From Homoserinimonas sedimenticola (GTDB lineage: Bacteria; Actinomycetota; Actinomycetes; Actinomycetales; Microbacteriaceae), in the NCBI RefSeq assembly GCF_026094475.1, contig NZ_JAPELL010000002.1:248001-312000 (forward strand): a DNA stretch of 64,000 nt, given 5' to 3'. A program made the translations under genes and the position numbers. Below the pieces are notes generated by a model that was not told where the DNA came from, did no database searches, and saw nothing but the letters and a program-made list of their open reading frames with translations. Position 1 is the first letter of the stretch, and each line of letters starts with the position of its first letter. Shown piece after piece: positions 46,599-55,598 of this stretch.

Positions 46599-47803
46599 GC
46601 CGCCGGGGCTCCGCGCGCACCTGGCTCTGGTGCGCCTTCCTCGCGGCGAATCTCTGGGTCGCGTGGCTTGCCTACACAGGCCCGGGCTACCCGCTTGGCG
46701 ACGTCTACCTCTACCGCTGGTGGGTCGAGCTCGGGCTTGAGGGCGGACCGTGGGTCGGCATCGACACCTCGTGGGTCTACCCCGTGCTCGCCCTCGCGCC
46801 AATGGTGCTTCCGGCGGTCGGTGGCGAGCTCTACCCGCTCGCCTGGCTCGTGCTCGTGGGCATCCTCAACGTCCTCGCATTGCTCACCCTCGTGGGAGTG
46901 CGGGGTCGTCCGCGTTCGCTCGCGGCCGGCTGGTGGTGGACGGCGTTCCTCATCGCCCTCGGACCGATCGCGGTGGGGCGCATCGACTCCGTGACGGTTC
47001 CCCTCGCCATCATCGGCCTCGTTTTCCTCGCGCAGCGCCCCTTCGTGGCGGGAGCGCTCCTCGCCGGGGCCACGTGGATGAAGGTATGGCCTGCGGCCCT
47101 CATCGCAGCGGTCCTCGTGGTGGCCCGGTCCCGGTGGAGCGTGCTCTTGGGTGTCGTCACGACGACGGCCTTCGTCATGACGGCCAGCGTGTTGCTGGGC
47201 GGAGCCGCCGCCCTCTTCAGCTTCGTCTCAACGCAGTCCGACCGCGGACTCCAGATCGAGGCGCCCGCGAGTGCGCCGTGGCTGTGGCGGGCGGCAGCGG
47301 GGGACACCGCTTCCGGCCTGTACTACGACGACAGCATCCTGACCTATCAGGTGTTCGGCCCCGGCGTCGACCTGCTCGCGCGGATCATGACACCCCTGTT
47401 GGCCGCCGCCGCGGTCGCGCTCGTCACGATCGCGGTCTGGCTCCAGGGTCGGGGCGTGCGGTCGGAGGCCCTGCTGCCGCCCTTCGCTCTCGCGCTCGTC
47501 ACGACCCTCATCGCGGTCAACAAGGTCGGTTCGCCGCAGTTCGTCACCTGGCTCGCCACCGTCGTCGTGTTCGGGATCGTCGCCTCCCGCTCGGGAGGGC
47601 CGTCCTTCCGGGGGCCTGCCGTGCTCACGCTCGTGATCGCGCTACTCACGCAGCTCGTCTACCCCGTGCTGTACGGCTACCTGCTCTCGCTCGAGCCCGT
47701 CATGCTCGTGATCCTGACGCTGCGCAACGCTCTCTACTTCGTGCTGCTGGGCTGGTCAGTGCGGGCGATGCTCCGCGCTCCCCGCGGACGCAGACGCGCG
47801 TAG
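46595..47803 (+). CDS. GT87/DUF2029-type polytopic membrane protein
   Basis: A 402-residue protein with about ten hydrophobic helices. Early RWWVELGLEGGPWVGIDTSWVYP and later AGATWMKVWPAALIAAVLVV and NKVGSPQFVTWLA resemble the GT-C polyprenyl-phosphate-dependent mannosyltransferases of actinobacteria (DUF2029). An acidic catalytic residue in the first outer loop cannot be assigned securely. GTG overlaps the nnrD stop by 4 nt. Confidence 0.75.
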   Translation: MSRRGSARTWLWCAFLAANLWVAWLAYTGPGYPLGDVYLYRWWVELGLEGGPWVGIDTSWVYPVLALAPMVLPAVGGELYPLAWLVLVGILNVLALLTLVGVRGRPRSLAAGWWWTAFLIALGPIAVGRIDSVTVPLAIIGLVFLAQRPFVAGALLAGATWMKVWPAALIAAVLVVARSRWSVLLGVVTTTAFVMTASVLLGGAAALFSFVSTQSDRGLQIEAPASAPWLWRAAAGDTASGLYYDDSILTYQVFGPGVDLLARIMTPLLAAAAVALVTIAVWLQGRGVRSEALLPPFALALVTTLIAVNKVGSPQFVTWLATVVVFGIVASRSGGPSFRGPAVLTLVIALLTQLVYPVLYGYLLSLEPVMLVILTLRNALYFVLLGWSVRAMLRAPRGRRRA

Positions 47804-47818
47804 TAGCGCCATCGAGCG

Positions 47819-48496
47819 TCAGAACTCGCGCGGGCCGTCACTGCGCAGCAGGATGCCGTCGGCGATCGCGCGCTTGCGGAGCGCGACCTTCGTGCCCACG
47901 TCGATGCCCGCGATGCGGTACTTCTCACGGATGCGCTTGAGGTAGGACTTGGCGGTCTCCTCCGAGATGCCGAGCTGGTAGGCGACCGCCTTGACGGGCT
48001 CGCCACCGCCGTAGAGGGCCATGACGCGGCGCTCCTGAGCGCTCAGCTTCGGGGCGCCGCCGACCTCGGTCTGGTTGATCGCGAGATCGAGCTCAGCCGA
48101 GATGAAGGACTCATCGTTGGAGGCGGCGCGGATCGCCTCGACGATCATGGAGGCATCTTCCGTCTTGACGAGATAGCCGAGGGCGCCAGCGGCGAGAGCC
48201 TCACGCACGACGTTGGGCTCCGAGTACGTGCTCATGAGCACGGTCTTGACGCCCGTCGTCTTGAGCGTCGAGATCTTGAGCGAGATCGGCAGGTTGTCCT
48301 TGAGGTCGAGGTCGAGCAGGACGACATCGACGGGAAACTGGGGATGCGTGAGAAGCTCGGGCCAACTCGACACCGCCGCGACGAGATTGATGTCGGGAGC
48401 GGCGGACCTGATCCACTCCGTCAATGCCCCGAGGAGCATCTTGTGATCGTCGACGATCGCGAGATTGAGCGGCTCTGAAGCACTGGACACTTGCAT
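47819..48496 (-). CDS. LuxR/NarL-type response regulator (second paralogue)
   Basis: A 225-residue protein. Receiver: LAIVDDHKMLL acidic pair, phospho-acceptor Asp in VDVVLLDLDLKDN, Ser in VLMSTYSE, Lys in YLVKTEDAS. C-terminal LuxR helix-turn-helix: LSAQERRVMALYGGGEPVKA, ISEETAKSYLKRIREKY. ATG at 48496 gives a normal N terminus; an upstream frame to 48568 is rejected. It is the last of four minus-strand genes and is paralogous to the regulator at 51010-51693. Confidence 0.9.
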   Translation of the reverse strand: MQVSSASEPLNLAIVDDHKMLLGALTEWIRSAAPDINLVAAVSSWPELLTHPQFPVDVVLLDLDLKDNLPISLKISTLKTTGVKTVLMSTYSEPNVVREALAAGALGYLVKTEDASMIVEAIRAASNDESFISAELDLAINQTEVGGAPKLSAQERRVMALYGGGEPVKAVAYQLGISEETAKSYLKRIREKYRIAGIDVGTKVALRKRAIADGILLRSDGPREF

Positions 48497-48524
48497 CCCC
48501 TTAGTTTGTCTTCGCCATTGAATG

Positions 48525-49766
48525 CTACTGGTCCGCCGGATTTTCCACGAGGCATCCGATTTCGACACGCAGGCTCGAGTCCTGGGTCGAGTCGGTGTAG
48601 TGGCCCACCTTACCGATCGCCTCCCAGGTCGCGGGGTCCACGCGATTGCGCGGGATGCCCGTCGTCGTGAGTGAGATCGGCACGCTTACCCGACCATCGG
48701 TGCGCTGCGGGGCGTTCGTTCCGGCGGGTCCGATCGTCACCTGGACGGTGACGGGCTTGGTGCCCCGATCGCTCACAAGAAGCCATACCGCAGAGAGCAG
48801 GCCGTCGCGCTGTCGTCGGTCGAGCAGCCCCGCGAGACTGCTGCGGTCACTCAGCGTCACAGAACGCCCGAGCACCTCCGACTCTGTGATGGCGTGGTAG
48901 AGCCAGGTTTCGCGGCGCCCCTCGATCAGGTGCAGTCTCAGCTCGGTCGCGAGGGAGGCGGCACGCGATGCCATACTCGCCTCAAGGGGGAGGCTGAGCC
49001 GGCCGGTCGCGACCGAGTCCAGCAACTCCTCCGCCGCGAGGTCGAGACGGGCGAGCTCCTCCGAGGCGAGCATTCCCACCGCGAAGCGAGGAGCTGACAC
49101 CGTGCTCTGCACGAGCACGCGGTCGAGCTCCTTCTGCACGAGCCTGCGGAAGCGCCGCACGATGACAACTCCGAAGAGCGTGGGCAGCACGGCGAGCGAG
49201 ATGAAGGTGAGCAGCGTCGGCACGGTCGCCGGCGTGATGGGGGAGCTCGCGAGCACGCCCCAGGTCAGCACGACCGCGACCACCAGAGTCGCCGCGAGGA
49301 CCTCGCGCGCCCGCCGCAGAGTGATCGACACAAGAAGGCCCGTGGATGCGCACAGCGATGCCGTGCCCATGGCCGCCGTGTTGCCAAGCGGCCAGATCGC
49401 CACGAAGTCGAGCGCGATGACGCCGAAGATCGCGACGAGCACGAGGAGGAACAACCAGTCGGGCATGTTCTCGCCGCGGGTTGCGATCGAGACCGCGACG
49501 CCGCCCAGCATCGCCAGCAGAAGCAACCAAGCAAGGCTCACGGGCAGCGTGTCGGGGTAGAGCTCCCAGTTCCAGACGAGGAGCGTCAGGCCATAGAGCA
49601 CGATGATGCCCGCGATGACCCCCGCACCAACGCCGAGGTATCCCGTGCCCAGGCTCGCGCCGAGGGCACGAGCCTGGCGCATCGCCCGAGTAGGGGCGCC
49701 AGGCTGGCCCTTTCGCTTGCCGAAGATGACGCCGAGGGTGTTCTCGCCCAGATCGCCGTAACTCAC
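48525..49766 (-). CDS. membrane protein with degenerate histidine-kinase-like C terminus
   Basis: A 413-residue protein. After a short charged N terminus come about six hydrophobic helices (40-205), then a cytoplasmic region of helices (FRRLVQKELDRVLVQ, LRLHLIEGRRETWLYHA) and a C-terminal alpha/beta part (LLDRRQRDGLLSAVWLLVS). The layout is that of a NarL-type kinase, but I find no phospho-acceptor H-box and no N, G1 or G2 ATP boxes. It overlaps the true kinase gene by 4 nt. Probably a non-catalytic sensor or co-receptor; this is inference. Confidence 0.7.
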   Translation of the reverse strand: MSYGDLGENTLGVIFGKRKGQPGAPTRAMRQARALGASLGTGYLGVGAGVIAGIIVLYGLTLLVWNWELYPDTLPVSLAWLLLLAMLGGVAVSIATRGENMPDWLFLLVLVAIFGVIALDFVAIWPLGNTAAMGTASLCASTGLLVSITLRRAREVLAATLVVAVVLTWGVLASSPITPATVPTLLTFISLAVLPTLFGVVIVRRFRRLVQKELDRVLVQSTVSAPRFAVGMLASEELARLDLAAEELLDSVATGRLSLPLEASMASRAASLATELRLHLIEGRRETWLYHAITESEVLGRSVTLSDRSSLAGLLDRRQRDGLLSAVWLLVSDRGTKPVTVQVTIGPAGTNAPQRTDGRVSVPISLTTTGIPRNRVDPATWEAIGKVGHYTDSTQDSSLRVEIGCLVENPADQ

Positions 49767-50953
49767 GTGCGCGGCACCTCCAGGACGACCGTCGTACCTG
49801 CGCCGGGGGCCGAGAAGAGGCGCGCATTGCCGCCGACCTCCTTGAGCCGGCCCACGATCGACTCCTTGAACCCGAGACTGCTCTCACCGACCTCGTCGAG
49901 CACAAAGCCGACGCCCTGGTCGGTCACCATAGCCCGCACGGTCGTCTCGTCCTCCGTGATCGTGACGTGAGCATTCGAGACGCCGGAATGGCGGCGTACG
50001 TTCTCGAGGCACTCCGAGAGAGCGAGCAGGAAGGCGTCGAGCACCTCGCTCGGCAGCAACACGTGACCCGTGCCGTGCCAGGCGACCTCGAGTCCCATCC
50101 GGCCGAAGCGCTGCTTGACCGACTCGAGAGTCGTGCCGAGCGGAGTCTCCGAGACGGGCTCGCTCGTGTACACGATGGGGGTCGCCTGTGGGCCCGCGAC
50201 ACCGAGTCGGAGCTGGCGCAGGAGTCGCGCATCATCCGCTGCCTGCTGCCGCATAGACTCCGCCGACACGCCCACGCCGGAGTGAGCGAGGAGAGTGAGC
50301 GTCGCCAACACGGTGTCGTGGAGAAGGCGGGCACCCTGCCGCCGCTGCGCCTCCGTCTCGCTCGCCCGCCGCTCCGCACGGTGCGCGCGACCAATGCTGC
50401 TGATGCGGCGGGCGGCACGGGGAACGCTCGCGCCCAGCCAGTAGGCGAAGACCGTGACGATTCCCCAGCCGAAGGTCACGACGATCGCGGCCCGGGCAGC
50501 CGCGTCGGGGTTCGGTGCGGCAAGGAGCATGAGTGTGAGGGATGCCGCGAAGCCGAGTCCCAGCACGACCGCCCGTGCGCGCTCCATCACGAGCACCATG
50601 GCGAAGGAGGAGAGGCCGGCCGCAGCAAGGGGTGCCATGGCGCCGCGGATCGCCGCGCTCGTCTCCTCGGCGACCGGCACCTGCACGACCGCCAGGATCG
50701 CGCAGCCTGCGATGAGCCCCGCCAGGACGAGGAGGATTGATTGCGAAGTGCCCACGAGGATTTGCACGACGATCAGCACAAGGAAGAGTGGGATCACCGC
50801 GACGAGGATGTCGGTCTCGAGCACGCCGGGAACGAGGAAGCAGGCGAGCGAGACGAGAGTGGAACCCAGACCTATCATGCGGGCGGACCGGCGGAGGAGC
50901 CGATCGCGTTCCCGAGTCAGAGCGTCCACGTATTCATCGTCACACACCGTCAC
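49763..50953 (-). CDS. sensor histidine kinase (NarL/DesK-type)
   Basis: A 396-residue protein: about five or six helices (25-190), HisKA_3-like region with LLHDTVLATLTLLAHSG carrying the phospho-acceptor His, then HATPase_c with N-box LSECLENVRRHSGVSNAHVTI and G-box VTDQGVGFVLDE. Expected to phosphorylate one or both response regulators in the cluster. No extracytoplasmic sensor domain, so it senses within or near the membrane. Confidence 0.9.
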   Translation of the reverse strand: MTVCDDEYVDALTRERDRLLRRSARMIGLGSTLVSLACFLVPGVLETDILVAVIPLFLVLIVVQILVGTSQSILLVLAGLIAGCAILAVVQVPVAEETSAAIRGAMAPLAAAGLSSFAMVLVMERARAVVLGLGFAASLTLMLLAAPNPDAAARAAIVVTFGWGIVTVFAYWLGASVPRAARRISSIGRAHRAERRASETEAQRRQGARLLHDTVLATLTLLAHSGVGVSAESMRQQAADDARLLRQLRLGVAGPQATPIVYTSEPVSETPLGTTLESVKQRFGRMGLEVAWHGTGHVLLPSEVLDAFLLALSECLENVRRHSGVSNAHVTITEDETTVRAMVTDQGVGFVLDEVGESSLGFKESIVGRLKEVGGNARLFSAPGAGTTVVLEVPRT

Positions 50954-51009
50954 CCGATCGGGGGGAGCAACACTCCACCGGGGCGCAAGGCCGGCCTCTG
51001 CCGGTGCGT

Positions 51010-51693
51010 CTACTCCGAATCGACCCAGCCCTCGCGGATCGCGTGGCGTCGCAGCAGAGGACGGGTGCCGAGATCGACGCCCATCGCGCGGTACTTGCGT
51101 CGAGCGCGCTTGAGGTACGACTTCACGGTCTCCTCGGTGGTCGACATGAGCTCGGCGACCTCCCGCACGGTGCGTCCCGTCGCGTAGAGCATGAGGGCGC
51201 GAAGCTCCTGACGGCCGAGTCCGGGAGCCGCCCCGGTTGCGCCCGTGCCCTCGGAACCGCCGGTGGAATCCGCACGGTAGCGAACGCCCTCGGCCGCCGA
51301 GCGGATGGCCTGCACGAGCTGAGCGGCGTCATCCGTCTTGGGCACGAAGGCGAGGGCTCCCGCCTGGATGGCGGACTGCGCGGAGATCGCACCGGCGTGC
51401 CGGCTCATCACGACCGAGCGCACGCCCGCTGTCGTGAGAGCGCGAATCTTCGTCTCGACCGCGATGTCGTCGCCCAGCCCCAGGTCGAGCACGACGACGT
51501 CGACGGGGAACTCGGGGTGCGACAGGAGACCGACCCAGCTCGTCTCCGTCGCGACGACCTGCAGGTCGGGATGGCGGAAACGCAGGTGGGCGGCGATGCC
51601 GTCGAGCACGAGCCGATGGTCGTCGACGACGGCGACACGGATGACGGGAGCGACCGCGAGCGGGCGGCGCGAGGCATCCGTGCCCGGAGTCAT
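51010..51693 (-). CDS. LuxR/NarL-type response regulator (first paralogue)
   Basis: A 227-residue protein: RVAVVDDHRLVLDG, phospho-acceptor Asp in VDVVVLDLGLGDD, Ser in SVVMSRHAG, Lys in AFVPKTDDA, and helix-turn-helix LGRQELRALMLYATGRTVRE with TTEETVKSYLKRARRKY. It shares the ExTxKSYLKRxRxKY signature and the following GxDxGT(K/R) segment with the regulator at 47819. Its ATG overlaps the metX stop by 4 nt, so it is co-translated with metX. Confidence 0.92.
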   Translation of the reverse strand: MTPGTDASRRPLAVAPVIRVAVVDDHRLVLDGIAAHLRFRHPDLQVVATETSWVGLLSHPEFPVDVVVLDLGLGDDIAVETKIRALTTAGVRSVVMSRHAGAISAQSAIQAGALAFVPKTDDAAQLVQAIRSAAEGVRYRADSTGGSEGTGATGAAPGLGRQELRALMLYATGRTVREVAELMSTTEETVKSYLKRARRKYRAMGVDLGTRPLLRRHAIREGWVDSE

Positions 51694-52895
51694 GACGCGA
51701 GAAGCCTCTCGAGGTGGGGGCCCACGAGGTCGTCCTCGATCAGGAAGCCGTCGTGGCCGAAACTCGAGGAGATGATGACGGCCTCATCGCCGTCGATGTT
51801 TCCCGCGAGACCCCGCGCGATCACCTGTTGGTCCGGCACAGGGAAGAGTCGATCCGTGTCGATGCCGAGCACGAGGGCCCTCGCGGTCGCCCGCGAGAGG
51901 GCGGCGTCGACACCTCCGCGGTCGCGCCCGATATCGTGCGAGTTCATCGCCTCGACCAGCGTGATGTAGGAGTTCGCGTCGAAGCGGCGCGTGAACTTGT
52001 TGCCATGAAAGTCGAGGTAGCTCTCGACCGCGAAGCGACCGCCGTCTCCCAGGGGGCTTATGTCACTCTGCCAACTGCGCTGGAAGCGGGCGTTCAGCTC
52101 ATCCGGTGAACGGTAGTTGAGCAGGGCCATGCGCCGTGCGAGCGCCAGCCCCCGGTGCGGACCGTCGCCGTCGGCCGCGTCGTAGTAGTCGCCTCCGCGG
52201 AAGGCGGGGTCCATGCGGATCGCCTCGATCTGCACCGAATTGAGTGCGATCTGATCGGCGCTGCTCAGGGCAGGCGCGGCGAGCACCGCGACGCGTTCGA
52301 GACGTGACGGATGCCCGACCGCCCACTCGATCGCATGCATCCCGCCCATCGAGCCGCCGATGACCGCCGCCCAGCGGGCGATGCCGAGCGAGTCGCTGAA
52401 GAGCACCTGCGCCGCGACCTGATCACGGATCGTGAGAAAGGGGAAGCGGGCAGCCCATTCGATGCCCTCGGTCGTGTGGGAGGCGGGCCCCGTCGTCCCC
52501 TGGCAGCCCCCCAGCATGTTGGGCGCGACCACGAACCAGCGATCCGTGTCGAGGTACTTGCCGGGGCCGACGATTCCCGACCACCACCCCGTCGTCGGAT
52601 GCCCCAGGGTGGGTGGGCCGGCCAGATGGCTGTCGCCCGTGAGGGCGTGCAAAACGAGGATCGCGTTTGACCCTTCATCGTTGAGCTCGCCCCAGGTCTC
52701 GAATGCCATCCGGACGCCGGGAAGGTGGCCCCCGCGCTCGAGGCGCAGCGGGCCGAGGTTGGCGAAGCGCCGACGCCCTGCGGGGTCGCCTTCCCGCCAC
52801 GCGCCGCTAGCGGGAGGCTTGCCGATGAGCGCCCTGTTGTTGGCCTCCGTCACGAAGCTCGAGGGGACGCTGTCTTCGGGTGTCTGCCAATCCAT
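51690..52895 (-). CDS. metX: homoserine O-acetyltransferase
   Basis: First step of methionine synthesis by the acetyl branch: acetyl-CoA plus homoserine. Alpha/beta-hydrolase fold, 401 residues; nucleophile elbow VIGGSMGGMHAIEWA, early MAFETWGELN and LHALTGDSH, catalytic Asp/His in DRLFPVPDQQ and SSFGHDGFLIEDD. ATG 52895 lies 10 nt after minus-strand GATACT (52911-52906), so it has its own promoter downstream of the metY hairpin. Overlaps the response-regulator gene by 4 nt. Confidence 0.95.
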   Translation of the reverse strand: MDWQTPEDSVPSSFVTEANNRALIGKPPASGAWREGDPAGRRRFANLGPLRLERGGHLPGVRMAFETWGELNDEGSNAILVLHALTGDSHLAGPPTLGHPTTGWWSGIVGPGKYLDTDRWFVVAPNMLGGCQGTTGPASHTTEGIEWAARFPFLTIRDQVAAQVLFSDSLGIARWAAVIGGSMGGMHAIEWAVGHPSRLERVAVLAAPALSSADQIALNSVQIEAIRMDPAFRGGDYYDAADGDGPHRGLALARRMALLNYRSPDELNARFQRSWQSDISPLGDGGRFAVESYLDFHGNKFTRRFDANSYITLVEAMNSHDIGRDRGGVDAALSRATARALVLGIDTDRLFPVPDQQVIARGLAGNIDGDEAVIISSSFGHDGFLIEDDLVGPHLERLLAS

Positions 52896-52928
52896 GTCAA
52901 CGCCCAGTATCCCCGAAAATGCGAAGGA

Positions 52929-52950
52929 GCCCGCGTCCTGTTACGCGGGC
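52929..52950 (-). terminator. hairpin between metY and metX
   Basis: gcccgcgt (52929-52936), loop cctgtt, acgcgggc (52943-52950): eight perfect pairs, lying 22 nt past the metY stop in its direction of transcription and followed there by tccttcgcatttt. Terminator or attenuator ahead of metX. Confidence 0.7.
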
Positions 52951-52971
52951 CCCTCTCGCCGAGTAGGGCAC

Positions 52972-54291
52972 TCAGTGCTGTCGCGCGGCCTCTGCCACGG
53001 TGCGGGCCGCCTGCAGCCCCGCGTCGAGGTCTGCCTTGATGTCCTCGATGTTCTCGAGGCCGACCGAGAGGCGCACGAGCCCCGGCGTGACGCCCGCCGT
53101 CAGCTGCTGCTCCGGTGTGAGCTGCGAATGCGTCGTCGAGGCCGGGTGGATGACGAGGCTGCGCACGTCGCCGATGTTGGCGACGTGGCTGAACAGGGAG
53201 AGGCCGTTGACGAAGGCGCGGCCCGCGTCGACGCCGCCCTTGAGCTCGAACGACAGCACCGCTCCGACGCCCTTGGGTGCGTAGGAGTTCGCCGTCGCGT
53301 ACCAGGGGCTCGTGGGCAGCCCCGCGTAGTAGACGGTGTCGACATCGGGGTGGTTGTCGAGCCACTCCGCGACATCCTGTGCATTCTGCACGTGACGTTC
53401 GATGCGCAGGCTCAGCGTCTCGATGCCCTGGATGAGCCCCCAGGCGTTGTCGGGGGAGATGGCGGGTCCGAGGTCGCGCAGCAGCTGCACGCGCGCCTTG
53501 ATGACGAACGCGATCGCGTCGCCCACGGCACCCGTGTAGCTGGCCCCGTGGTAGCTCGGGTCCGGCTCGGTCAGGCCGGGGAACTTCTCCACGTTCTTCG
53601 ACCACTCGAAGCGGCCGCCGTCGACGATCACACCGCCGAGCGCCGTGCCGTGACCGCCGAGGAACTTGGTGGCGGAGTGCACGACGATGTCGGCGCCGTG
53701 CTCGAAGGGACGGATGAGGTAGGGCGTCGCGATCGTGTTGTCGACGATGAGCGGGAGCCCGTGCTCGTGCGCGACGGCCGCGACCGACTTGATGTCGAGG
53801 ATGTTGATCTTGGGATTGCCGATCGTCTCGCCGAAGAAGAGCTTGGTGTTGGGTCGCACGGCCGCCGCCCACTCGGCGGGGTCGTCCTGGTTCTCGACGA
53901 AGGTCGTCTCGACCCCGAGCTTGGCGAGCGTGTACTTGAAGAGGTTGTAGGTGCCGCCGTAGATCGAGGAGGAGGAGACGATGTGGTCGCCCGCCTGCGC
54001 GATGTTGAGCACCGCGAGGGAGGTGGCCGACTGGCCGGAGGCGAGAGCGAGGGCCGCCGAGCCACCCTCGAGCGCCGCGATGCGCTGCTCGACGACATCC
54101 TGCGTCGGGTTCTGGATGCGCGTGTAGATGTTGCCGAACTCGGCGAGGGCGAAGAGGTTCTGCGCGTGGTCGGCGTTGTTGAAGACGTAGGCCGTCGTGC
54201 GGTAGAGCGGCGTCGCGCGAGCGTTCGTCACGGGATCGGGAACCGCCCCGGCGTGGATCTGCTTGGTCTCGAACTTCCAGTCGTCGCTCAC
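52972..54291 (-). CDS. metY: O-acetylhomoserine sulfhydrylase (aminocarboxypropyltransferase)
   Basis: PLP enzyme of the Cys/Met metabolism family, 439 residues, converting O-acetylhomoserine and sulfide to homocysteine. Seen: YTRIQNPTQDVVEQRIAALEGG, the Schiff-base Lys in VHSATKFLGGHGTALGG, and SVGLENIEDIKADLD. GTG start at 54291 with a gagg ribosome-binding site. It uses the product of MetX, encoded next downstream. Confidence 0.95.
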   Translation of the reverse strand: MSDDWKFETKQIHAGAVPDPVTNARATPLYRTTAYVFNNADHAQNLFALAEFGNIYTRIQNPTQDVVEQRIAALEGGSAALALASGQSATSLAVLNIAQAGDHIVSSSSIYGGTYNLFKYTLAKLGVETTFVENQDDPAEWAAAVRPNTKLFFGETIGNPKINILDIKSVAAVAHEHGLPLIVDNTIATPYLIRPFEHGADIVVHSATKFLGGHGTALGGVIVDGGRFEWSKNVEKFPGLTEPDPSYHGASYTGAVGDAIAFVIKARVQLLRDLGPAISPDNAWGLIQGIETLSLRIERHVQNAQDVAEWLDNHPDVDTVYYAGLPTSPWYATANSYAPKGVGAVLSFELKGGVDAGRAFVNGLSLFSHVANIGDVRSLVIHPASTTHSQLTPEQQLTAGVTPGLVRLSVGLENIEDIKADLDAGLQAARTVAEAARQH

Positions 54292-54339
54292 TGCGGTGCT
54301 CCTCGTCCTGCGGCCCCGTACCTCGGTGCCCCCGCGATG

Positions 54340-54368
54340 AGCATAGGAAGAACGACGGGCACGGTCAA
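54340..54368 (-). promoter_or_regulatory. sigma-70-type promoter of metY
   Basis: On the minus strand TTGACC (54368-54363), 17-nt spacer, TATGCT (54345-54340); transcription would start about 42 nt before the GTG. No SAM riboswitch fold could be recognised in the short leader. Confidence 0.65.
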
Positions 54369-54410
54369 AGGGCGTGACATACGCGGTAACCCGGGCTGCG
54401 GCATCCGCGC

Positions 54411-55562
54411 TCAGCCGCCGCGGGCACGCTCACGCGACGCATCGGGAACTGTGCGGAGCGAGCCCGTCGGGTCCACCTTGGAGGGCCCCGGTGCGCGTTC
54501 TTCGCCGCGCGCGAAGAGCCAGCGGGGTTTCGGCTCGATGAGGGGACGGAAGATGCGCCGGACGGGCCCCGACGCCAGCGCGATGCTGATGAGCACGCAG
54601 ACGACGATCATGCCGATGAGCCAGGGCACGCTCGAGTGCTCCCGGAGGAAGGAGGTCTGGCGGATGGGGTAGAGCACGAAACTGTGGAGCAGGTAGATGT
54701 ACATGGTCGCCTGGCCAAGATGCGTGAACCACGTTGAGCGACGCGGGATGAGCACGAAGAACGCTGCCGAGAGCACGACCGCCGCGACGATCAGGGCGAG
54801 TCGCACGAGCCCCGCCCACCAGAACGTGCCGCCCAGCTGCACATACGAGTCGTCGTAGAAGAACCAGTTCTTGAGGTTCATCTCGCGCCAGCCCTCGATC
54901 TGGGTCCACAGCACGGTCGCCGAGAGCGTGAAGACGAGCACGGCGCCGCCGCGGAACCACCACAGCGCACTGCCCGCGACCCGCCAGCGCTCGATGATGT
55001 TCCACTCGTGCAGCTTCCAGCCGAGCACGAAGAAGGGGAGGATGCCGATGGCTCGCGAGAGAGAGAAGGTGCTGTCGACGTTCATGAGGTAGCCGACCCC
55101 GACCGAGAGCAGCACCGCCCACATGAGCGGCCAGCGCAGCAGCGCGAGGTAGGGGAGGATCAAGCGGAAGAAACCGAGGGCGAGCAGGAACCACAGGGTC
55201 CAGGAGGGCTGCGTGGGGTTGAAGCCGTCAGGGCCCTCCGTGATGGCCTTCACCGCCGTCCAGATCGTCTCCATGATGAGGTAGGGCACGAGGATGTCGG
55301 TGATGACCTTCTGCATCTGCTTCGCGCTCGGCGAGCCCGGCTTGGAGAAGTAGCCGCTGATGATGGCGAACGCCGGCATGTGGAAGGCGTAGATGAAGAG
55401 ATAGACCGTGAGGGCCACATCGTCCTCGAGGGCGAGCCTCTGAATGCCATGCCCGACCACGACGAGGGTCACGGCGATGAAGCGCGCGTTGTCCCACAGC
55501 GGCACGCGGATGCGCTGGCGCGTCGACGCGGCGCGCCCCTCCGCAGGGGCAGATCCCACCAT
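54411..55562 (-). CDS. acyltransferase family 3 membrane protein
   Basis: A 383-residue polytopic protein of the Acyl_transf_3 (OafA/WecH) family: WDNARFIAVTLVVVGHG with the catalytic-type His after helix 1, YAFHMPAFAIISGYFSK, then about ten helices and a Pro/Arg-rich cytoplasmic tail. Members O-acylate cell-surface sugars. ATG at 55562 chosen over GTG 55568 because TATGCT (55574-55569) lies exactly 6 nt before it. Confidence 0.85.
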   Translation of the reverse strand: MVGSAPAEGRAASTRQRIRVPLWDNARFIAVTLVVVGHGIQRLALEDDVALTVYLFIYAFHMPAFAIISGYFSKPGSPSAKQMQKVITDILVPYLIMETIWTAVKAITEGPDGFNPTQPSWTLWFLLALGFFRLILPYLALLRWPLMWAVLLSVGVGYLMNVDSTFSLSRAIGILPFFVLGWKLHEWNIIERWRVAGSALWWFRGGAVLVFTLSATVLWTQIEGWREMNLKNWFFYDDSYVQLGGTFWWAGLVRLALIVAAVVLSAAFFVLIPRRSTWFTHLGQATMYIYLLHSFVLYPIRQTSFLREHSSVPWLIGMIVVCVLISIALASGPVRRIFRPLIEPKPRWLFARGEERAPGPSKVDPTGSLRTVPDASRERARGG

Positions 55563-55568
55563 GCTCAC

Positions 55569-55592
55569 AGCATATGAGCGGGGCGATAGCGT
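55569..55592. promoter_or_regulatory. divergent leaderless promoters of the acyltransferase and SDR genes
   Basis: Minus strand TATGCT (55574-55569), 6 nt before ATG 55562. Plus strand TAGCGT (55587-55592), 6 nt before GTG 55599. The two start codons are only 36 bp apart. Confidence 0.5.
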
Positions 55593-55598
55593 TGACCT

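Noticed and set aside
54292-54410. SAM riboswitch upstream of metY
   Set aside because: The predicted leader is only about 42 nt and shows none of the SAM-I, SAM-II or SAM-IV core patterns.
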